Shown here: positions 57,501 to 64,000 of the stretch, piece by piece
How the letters are laid out: each line of letters begins with the position of its first letter
Position numbering within the stretch: the first letter of the stretch is position 1
DNA from: Enoplolaimus lenunculus
Taxonomy: Eukaryota; Nematoda; Enoplea; Enoplida; Thoracostomopsidae
Reading direction: 5' to 3'
DNA length: 64,000 nt
Assembly: GCA_030248215.1 (NCBI GenBank)
Contig: JASANG010001502.1
Span: 1-64,000, forward strand
The notes under the pieces: generated by a model
Told to the model about the DNA's origin: nothing
The model's database searches: none
Seen by the model: only the letters and a program-made list of their open reading frames with translations
Translations under genes and position numbers: made by a program

Positions 57501-59513
57501 AATCTTGCGAACCAATTGCCGGATGGCTTAAAATTTAACACCCTTCTGACAAGCTTCAAAAGTCACAGGGATTGGTGCACCACAAGTTTTCGAAAACTTT
57601 ACTATTTTTTCAATGTAAAAGGCTGTTTAGAGCCTAAGAAGCTTAAAAACTCAAAACGGATATTATATACTGTGGCGGATCCAGGATCTCAAAATGGAGG
57701 GGGGCAAAATTTCACAGGTAATAAACTTATTTTTGACCCATAGAGGGGTCCCCATTTTGAGTCCCAATTAATAGGAGTCCGTATCCCTAATAAAAATCCG
57801 TAAGCGGGTACAGTCCTTAAACCCTTGTTTAGAGTCCATAAATGTCTATTATCCCTAATTGTAGCGCATAAATGACTCCAGGGTCAAGAAACTTTAAAGC
57901 GTGCTTATACTATTGTGTATAAAACAGAGAAATAAACAGAGCAGAACAGCAATTGACACTATATAATTTTTGTCGAGATGCTGTTGGGGGGCACGGCAGG
58001 GGTGCCCCCCCGTGGATCCGCCATTGACCATATATTACATACCTGGCTGCTGCAATTATTTGCTGCCTTAAATTGGTTCAGTTCATTTTTACTGCAATTT
58101 TAAAAAATCCTCGATATTAAATGCCGTTCTGGACAGGAATACTTTTTGAACCAAAACAAGCATAGTTATTTTTAAGCAAATAATTATCAACACCCGTACC
58201 CACTCGAAAAATACAAAAGTGAGCACTTGATAGCGTTTCAAACACAACCTATTTATTTCAGCTTCTCCGCGTACTGAAAAGCGTTTATTAAGATGTGGTT
58301 TGAAATGTGAAAAGCGTTTAAAATAGAGTTTTATTTTTGACATAATTTCTGCGGCGTCCAGCGTAAGTTTGTTTTATTTCAGGCGGAGTTTACTGTCTTC
58401 GAGAAAGCGGAGTGATTCAAAATAGTTTCAGCTTAAATCGTCCAATAATTGCGCTGTTGTTCTACAAAGAACGCAATCTGTTGCTAACGTTAACGCAAGA
58501 TTTAGCGCTTTCACAGCATTGTGTCAAAATTGACTGCACACTGCAAGAATTAATACAAGTAATCAAGAATGCATCAATAGATGCACAGCAGTGGCGTGGT
58601 GGTTGCTGATTTACTGGGGGAGGCAAATTGCGTTCCGCCTATATGAGTCTCATAGAGCTGACGAACGAAATGAGCAGAAAACCAAACGCAATTGTAGTAC
58701 AGCACAAAATTTTGGGTCGGTGATGTTACAGTGATGGATACGATTTCTGGTCCTTCTATATCTGGTTTTAGCCTGTTGCAACCGGAAAATATCTGGGCAG
58801 CTATTAAGGGTCGAAATAGGTATAGAATAGAAATGCTGAAATAAACTCGCAACCGATAGGCGTTAGAAATTAGAAGCCTTTTTCGCACTAGAATGGATTC
58901 AATCCTAACAAAACAATTTTGGAGATTATATAAAAATCGTATTTTATACAAATCTTGGGAGTCAAACAGAGATGGTACGATAAATGAGCCTTTGCGAGCG
59001 AATCAAGCGAGAAGCTAGCCACATTTTGATTTAATCTTTAATATCAAGTAATATGCAAAACCGCTAGAGCAAAAATGTCCCAAGATGTAGCTACTGCAAA
59101 TGATTTTTCGTGCTAGGGGGTAGCAAAATCCCTGTGCCCACCGCCACGCCACTAATTCGCAAGTGCATATCTGCAGCTGCAAGTTTTCTATAGCTTGTTT
59201 AGTTCCATTTGGAGTACAAGAAAAGCTGAAAAATTAGCAATTTACGCATTTTTTTACCCGGACCTGTTATAACTCTGGTATTTATGCGTATTTGAAGTAT
59301 GTATTTCAGCAAATTTTGCAGTATTATTCACATTTTATGTTGTAAATATCGATTATCAATTGTATACTCATTCGAAATTAAATCCCAGCTCCATATTACT
59401 GAATTGTACCGTCTTGCATTTCAGGTTAAATTAAGTGGCAAAGTTGGCAATGTTAACATAATTTGGGGTTCTCAAGGAGTATTGGCATTGAACACTCATG
59501 AAAGCGTTGTAAG
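52309..59513 (+). CDS. IFT140: IFT140 (intraflagellar transport complex A), first seven exons
   Basis: Exons 52309-52458, 53115-53250, 54779-54867, 55579-55712, 56828-56928, 58383-58558, 59425-59513 join in phase at every junction with good GT/AG sites, giving about 291 residues. The order follows the IFT140 N-terminus: PLVAVATKSTSDTGGGQVAF, then IAWHPVEPTLAVGWSDGTVD, ILAWSSHGSRLLGIDG, FFIGGSNGGVYCL, ALLFYKERNLLLTLTQ and VKLSGKVGNVNIIWGSQGVL, the first WD40 propeller. IFT140 (CHE-11 in C. elegans) is a core part of the IFT-A complex that drives retrograde transport in cilia. The vertebrate protein is about 1,460 residues, so most exons lie beyond the window. The start codon is 2 bases after TTTAG, fitting a spliced leader. 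The next intron holds the non-LTR element at 60480 to the window end, in sense orientation. Confidence 0.93.
53700..53896 (-). mobile_element. Type C small transposon, left tip decayed
   Basis: AAACAGGGCCGTAACAGTAG at the left and the complement of GGTCAATGTAAAGATCACGG at the right, with complement TTAGGC units inside. It lies in the second IFT140 intron. Confidence 0.72.
54355..54534 (+). repeat. TAG microsatellite
   Basis: About 180 bp of TAG with a few TTG interruptions, in the second IFT140 intron. It is followed by GGATTGATTCCCGG, a B-box-like motif, so the run may be attached to a SINE. It explains the poly-tyrosine, poly-threonine and poly-leucine frames on the minus strand. Confidence 0.93.
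54956..55102 (-). mobile_element. Decayed type A-like transposon
   Basis: GGCCAATGTTACTTTGATTT at the left and the complement of GACCCATATTGCTTTAAGG at the right; the core is reduced. It lies 89 bp after exon 3 of IFT140. Confidence 0.62.
55713..56820. other. IFT140 intron 4 with decayed repeats
   Basis: Holds small relics of type C elements (about 55740-55800 and 56690-56800) and a G/C-rich GGGGGGGC...GCCCCCC foldback near 55920-55975. No exon was seen. Confidence 0.45.
57664..58026 (+). mobile_element. GGCGGATCC-ended repeat, copy 2, with a nested MITE fragment
   Basis: Bounded by GTGGCGGATCCAGGATCTC and the complement of ATGGCGGATCCACGGGGGG. A fragment of the TACTGTAGTGACC family (57738-57920, body GTCCCCATTTTGAGTCCCAA) interrupts it. 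It lies in IFT140 intron 5. Confidence 0.62.
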
Positions 59514-60153
59514 GTAAGTGAAAAACAAATTCGCTGCTAATTAAATGCAAAATACATGCGGAATTAAGTTCACGCCTGCCTTTTAAGTTTTGGCTAATGT
59601 TACTTTTTAAACCGTAACTGTGGATTAAACATATTCAAGATATTATTGGATGCAGACAACCTTCAACTATAGTCAACTCCAATGAGTCAACATTAGCGGC
59701 CTTAATTAAACAAAAACTGCAGCGTGGTATTAAGCTGTGGATCAGTGTCCAATATAGCTTAATTAAATTCAATTGAAGCCATGACCGCACATTTCAATAA
59801 TAAGGTGAGGGCTATTTTACTATGAACAAATATTGAAGATGAAATAAGTATACACCAAGAATTTTCATAACCTCGAGGTCTTCGAAGCGCGTGGCTTAGT
59901 ATGGGTATTACAAGACATCAAACACGCTGATGTGCATATCAGTACCTACCGACCATTGCGTGGGTCATCGAACAAGGAACCATCATCATCAATTCGAAAC
60001 AGCCACGTGATAATAATTATACAGGACAATAAGTGTTTCTTACGGTCAGTTTTGGCCACAGTTCACCCAGAAGAACCGTAAGCAGCATATAGAACGCACC
60101 AGCAACTACGAACCTTACAAAAAATGTCAATAAGAGTGACATTGATTACCACG
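59514..60153. other. IFT140 intron sequence before the non-LTR element
   Basis: No exon was recognised. A type A-like scrap (GGCTAATGTTACTTTTTAA, 59592) is present. The 5' end of the non-LTR element may lie in this stretch but cannot be fixed from one copy. Confidence 0.4.
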
Positions 60154-60503
60154 TCAAGCTACATGACATTCCTTACTACGAACATCAAAATAATATTGCG
60201 CGCAATGTCCACTTTTCCCCAGGATGGTGATATTTACCCCTATAGATCTTGAACACCCAATACCAAAATTATATTCATCTTTTGTCTTACAACGATAATT
60301 ATTGTTTGGTTCGCAGTCTCGACGCTCTGTTGTGCGATCAGGGTACGCACAATAAGAAACACTTTTGTCACAAGTGCTTGATACCACGCTGTAATGCGCA
60401 GCATCGCGAAAAGTGACACGCCACCTACAAAGCTGATGATGATGGTGATCAGGATGACGACGATAGCTGGGATGATAACGTGGATGGTGTCGGTAGCTCC
60501 CAC
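60154..60503 (-). pseudogene. Antisense cysteine-rich open frame with a hydrophobic leader
   Basis: The minus strand encodes a hydrophobic segment (IIPAIVVILITIIISFVGG, about 60490-60425). One base out of frame, it is followed by a cysteine-rich stretch to a TGA at 60154, with spacing C-x6-C-x10-C-x7-C-x10-C-x17-C-x11-C (STCDKSVSYCAYPD, then SGHCAQYYFD). Taken alone it looks like a small secreted or membrane-anchored protein. The one-base shift could be a frameshift or a splice at CTTTGTAG. It abuts and overlaps the sense ORF of the non-LTR element and could be part of that element's 5' region. Family not recognised. Confidence 0.3.
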
Positions 60504-60887
60504 GGTGTTTTGCCTCTAAGTGGCGGCGAGCAGCAACGCAGTAAGCGGCTAAACGAACACCAGACCTCAGCAAGAGTGCTCATCAACGAGGGTAACCAAA
60601 GCTGTTTGAGCAAGTCTACTGTTGGCAACAAGGGCAAGTTCGGAGGCCACCGTACTTGTCATTTAAAAAACTTTAATGGCGAAAGACTTTGGACGGGAAA
60701 TATGCGGCTGAGGCATGTGTGTTGCATTGTTCGTATGCGGCTGATGACGGATATTCACTCAAATCCGGGGCCTCGCGAAACGAGAGGTCGACGGGACAAA
60801 AGCGAGTATGGGAAAATGCAAAGAAAAGAACGTCGGCGTGTTGCTAGAATGGACATGGCGAAGCGGAAAAAAAACAGCGTGGGTTGA
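60480..60887 (+). pseudogene. LINE ORF, N-terminal part with 2A-like motif
   Basis: A 135-codon frame. Residues 91-98 read DIHSNPGP (60750-60773), matching the D-x-H/E-x-NPGP core of 2A-like ribosome-skipping peptides known in many APE-type LINEs, where the sequence precedes the endonuclease. The upstream part is basic. After the motif comes a lysine/arginine-rich stretch that stops at 60887. The reading continues naturally in the overlapping next frame from about 60868, at a run of eight A, so a one-base indel there probably split one original ORF. Confidence 0.75.
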
Positions 60888-62106
60888 AAGTTTGCCCAAA
60901 CCAAAGCGGACGACGATAATAACATGGAACGTGCAACGAGCGTCGATGAACGAAAACAACAGGCGAAAATTCCGAGAAGTGCTTGGCTACTGTGAAAAAC
61001 GAAACTGGGACATTATCCTGCTGTCCGAAGTGACTTCGGCTGCGTCCGGGGTTACATGGATTGGAGAAAACGAGCATCAATGGGCGATTATCAGCTCCGA
61101 AAAATCAGCAGTGGCGCTTCACGGCCGAGCGCTCAACGAGTGGCTAGTTTCGGGATCAAAAAAGCAGCTGAGTGAACGATCAACGACAGTGGTATTGGAA
61201 CGTAAGCGCCTAATTGCGGTTTACCAACCGCTTTGGAACCACGGGGAAGTGGAGATAGAAAAGTTTCGATCAGAACTGGAACAACATCTTAATTTTCGCA
61301 AAAGCAACGAATTTCTACTAATTGGGGGCGACATAATTGCGACAATTTGCCCGGCGGGAATTTCTGAAAGGAGTGCTACCCGAGGTAAATACGGCCTCGG
61401 CGTCACGAATGCTGCGGGGGACGATTTTATACGTTGGTACGAATCGAATGATCTGTCTTGGATAAATAGCTTCTGTAAACATAAAAGTAGGGGTACATGG
61501 CATCATCCAGCGTTAAAACGTTGGTTCGAGTTGGACGGTTTTTTGTGTCGCACCGATCAAAGACACAGCATGGTTAAATCGGTAAAAACTGAACATGTCG
61601 ATAATCTTTCCGATCATCGCCCAAACAAAATAGTGATTAAGACAGACGTGCCCAGAGCGCACGTGCAACAGAGCCGTAGGTCATCGAGAACTTCGAATGT
61701 GAAGTGGGAAGGGCTACGTAGAACGGAGACAATGGCACATTTCAAAGCCGAAACGGAACGTGGTCTTCAGTATACCGATATCGAATGGGATCAGTTCGTA
61801 GAACAACTGGTCGACGTCGCAAAGGAAGTATGTGGTGTGTCGGAAAAAACTATAGCGGCTCCGTGGTTAGTGGGGAGAGACGACGAATGCCAGCAAATGC
61901 AACTAACGGTTCAACAGTGTTTGGACCGTCGACGTCAACTTCAACAACAGATGCAACCAAACGTTTTCGAACTGAACGAGGCCAGATACAATTTGCTGAT
62001 AGTAAGACGAGTGTACAAGAAACAACTGATGCAATGGGAATGCGAATGGTGGGAAGCTATCATTGACGAATGCAAAGCGGCTTATGAACGGGGGACACTG
62101 GATTGA
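60808..62106 (+). pseudogene. LINE endonuclease (APE-type) region
   Basis: A 432-codon frame. Metal-binding and catalytic residues of the exonuclease-endonuclease-phosphatase fold are visible: N41 in TIITWNVQ, E74 in LLSEV, D175 in LLIGGD, D243 in ELDGF and the SDH at 268-270. The usual GDFN is changed to GDII here, losing the catalytic Asn, consistent with decay. The first ~20 codons are probably out-of-frame sequence before the join at the A run. The frame ends at 62106; reverse-transcriptase reading resumes one frame over near a G run at about 62091. Confidence 0.9.
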
Positions 62107-63557
62107 TGTACAAGACGCTTCGTCGCCTGGGCAGTAGTGACACCCGAGCGATGGATGTTGATCATTTCTCGGCAAACGACTTTAAGGGTCATTTCGAAGC
62201 TATTACCGCAGAATGTTATGAACTGCCCCCAAGCGAGATCGCCAAGGTGGTGAAAAACGTTCCTGATTTACGGCGACAACGTCGTGCGAGAGATGCGGCA
62301 GAACGGCTAAATGCCGTGCCAAACGAAGATGAGGTGATGCGCGAATGGAACAAAATGAAAGAGTCGGCCCCGGGCCATGACGGCCTGAGAATGATTTACA
62401 TCAAGAACGCGTCAGACGCAGTGAAACATCGAGTTGTAACAATGGTTCAATTTATGTTTTGCAACAGAGCGGATAGGTGGCCAGACAACATCAAAGTGGG
62501 TTTAGTCGTTCCTCTGTTTAAAGAAGGTAGCCGTAACGACATGAACAATTACCGAGGTATATGCTTGCTTCCTATGGTCAGCCGCATTCTAGCCAGGGTT
62601 CTTGCCACTCGTTTGCGATTGTGGGCAGAGGATTTGGGTTTATTGGATGAAAGTCAGCAAGGATTTAGAGGAGGTCGTTCGACTGCGGATGCGACGCAAG
62701 TATTCATCAGAATACAAGAGGAGGAGTTGTACAGAAGGCGGTGTGTCACTGCAGTGGCTAGTGGCTACGAGGCAGATGACGAGGAACCGCATGCTCGGCT
62801 TCTCGACTTACAAAAAGCATATCCTCGAGTCAATAAGCCAGCACTGTGGGAGATATTATGAAGATACGGCATGAAAGGTCGAGCTTTGTTCGTTTTGCAA
62901 GATTTGCACGAAGCGACGGAATATAGAGTGCGCGGCCGGGCGGAAGTCAGCGACGCATGGCTCCCGGCACGCGGATTGCGCGAAGGTTGTCCAACATCTC
63001 CCATCCTTTTCAATGTGTTTCATCAAGCGGTAATGCGACAAGGTGAACAAAAGCGCGCGGAGGAAGCAAGCGGAAACGGTCGGGTTGCAGGTATACCGTG
63101 GAGATGGATTCCGGGATCGTCTCTGCCCCCAAAACGCCAACCGGATAGTCATCACTCAGAGGCAAGGACTGTGAGAATATCGTGTTCACTATTTGCCGAT
63201 GACACAACAATACTGGGCACTAAAGCGGAAATCGAAGATGGCGTGACGAAGATAAAGGAATCTATGACAGCATGGGAAGAACGTAATAATGAGGCAAAGG
63301 AGGAACATTTAGTGTTTGGCTCTGCAGACAGTGAAAAGATTAGAATGCTGGGCGTTTGGCTTGGTACAAAGGAAGATTTGACACAGAGACTTCGACGTGG
63401 CTCGCGGTGTTGGTTTGCGGTTAAACGACGACTGAAAAACAGCCGCCTGCCAAAAAACATTCAAGCGAGGGTGATTGAGGCTTGTGTCGAAAGCACGATG
63501 TTTTTTGACTGTCACGTTAGAACATGGTACATGTCGGAACTAAAAAGCATGCAATGA
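62103..63557 (+). pseudogene. LINE reverse transcriptase region
   Basis: The reverse-transcriptase motifs appear in order: SAPGHDGLRMIYI, NNYRGICLLPMVSRILARVL, QQGFRGGRSTADA, LDLQKAYPRV (catalytic Asp in motif A), REGCPTSPILFNVF and SLFADDTTILG (the catalytic FADD). One in-frame TGA at 62859-62861 lies where the context (WEIL, then RYGMKG) suggests a former CGA. The frame then runs to another TGA at 63555-63557. Confidence 0.92.
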
Positions 63558-64000
63558 TTGGTCGACAAGTGCTACCGATATGTATGGAGCGATAAAACGA
63601 TGCCTCCTCGGCGACAAATGGAACAGAAGCGTAAGAACATGTGGGACGTAAGATCGGAATTGGGAGTTTCATCGATTCGCCAGAAAGTAGAGCATCGGAT
63701 CCTGCAGCGCATAGGGCACGTCATCCGTATGGAGGATTCGAGAGTGACGAAACAAGTCACTTTGGGATGGAGCCCGGGTCTCGAAGATATTCCCCATGTG
63801 AAATGCAAGCGGCGTAACACGATAGCATATTGGCGTCGTATCCTTAAGGAGGCGAACATTGACCCAGACAACTGTGAACGTGAATGTAACGATCGACGAA
63901 ACTGGCGAAAACGGGTGAAAGCCAGAATCGACCACATCAACGAGTGGGAAAAAGCGCAACACAAATCGGCGCAAGCAAACTTTCAACGCAGCCAGTGGAT
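63558..64000 (+). pseudogene. LINE C-terminal region, cut by the window end
   Basis: The same frame reopens directly after the TGA at 63557 and stays open to the last base: LVDKCYRYVWSDKTMPPRRQ, then HRILQRIGHVIRMEDSRVTK (a motif typical of the region after reverse transcriptase in RTE/CR1-like elements), then a C-x3-C near 63880-63890. Confidence 0.85.

Larger units (their letters stand above)
60480..64000 (+). mobile_element. Non-LTR retrotransposon (LINE), decayed, running off the window
   Basis: The order of parts is a 2A-like motif, an APE-type endonuclease, a reverse transcriptase and a C-terminal region with zinc-knuckle-like residues (NIDPDNCERECNDRR). It lies in sense in an IFT140 intron. 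The coding region is broken by about two frame changes and two in-frame stops, so this copy is dead. The overall type resembles RTE/CR1-like elements, but the clade is not certain. The 5' boundary is unclear and the 3' end is outside. Confidence 0.92.

Overview
The window is animal nuclear DNA, AT-rich, with short exons in very long introns and a heavy load of small repeats. Three signs point to a nematode-like genome: arrays of TTAGGC (the nematode telomere unit) spread inside small transposons, splice-acceptor-like AG signals a few bases before several start codons (as expected for spliced-leader trans-splicing), and a Death-domain plus SEFIR adaptor like nematode ACTL-1. This assignment is inference; no rRNA, organelle gene or true telomere is present.

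Layout. 0-16.7 kb: mostly repeats, with a minus-strand gene for a secreted six-cysteine peptide (4.2-4.6 kb), a probable minus-strand terminal exon (9.5-9.75 kb), a large minisatellite inside a small transposon (11.5-12.2 kb) and a cluster of tRNA-derived SINEs (14.2-16 kb). 16.7-20.9 kb: five plus-strand exons of a Death/SEFIR adaptor (ACT1/ACTL-1-like). 21-26.6 kb: repeats. 26.75-27.0 kb: a second six-cysteine peptide with the same cysteine spacing as the first. 27-30.2 kb: repeats, including a 37-bp satellite. 30.2-48.6 kb: ten minus-strand exons, found by joining reading phases, encoding a secreted protein with two von Willebrand A domains. Its largest intron holds the last two exons of a spartin homologue on the plus strand, a perfect 190-bp inverted repeat, a 500-bp tract almost free of G, and a second copy of a whole neighbouring intron. 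48.9-52 kb: repeats. 52.3-59.5 kb: the first seven exons of IFT140 on the plus strand. 60.5 kb to the window end: a decayed non-LTR retrotransposon (2A-like motif, APE endonuclease, reverse transcriptase) in the following IFT140 intron.

The repeats form a few families. The most striking has GGCC...ATGT inverted ends, 8-bp target duplications and TTAGGC cores; one member has the same kind of ends around a GGGACAG minisatellite. Others are a TA-flanked palindrome with CACTGC ends, a TA-flanked family ending TACTGTAGTGACC, a hAT-like family ending CAGGGTG, a 0.7-kb element full of CATATG palindromes, and tRNA-derived SINEs. The genes act in separate processes (innate immune/IL-17-type signalling, intraflagellar transport, lipid-droplet/endosome biology, extracellular adhesion); nothing suggests a functional cluster.
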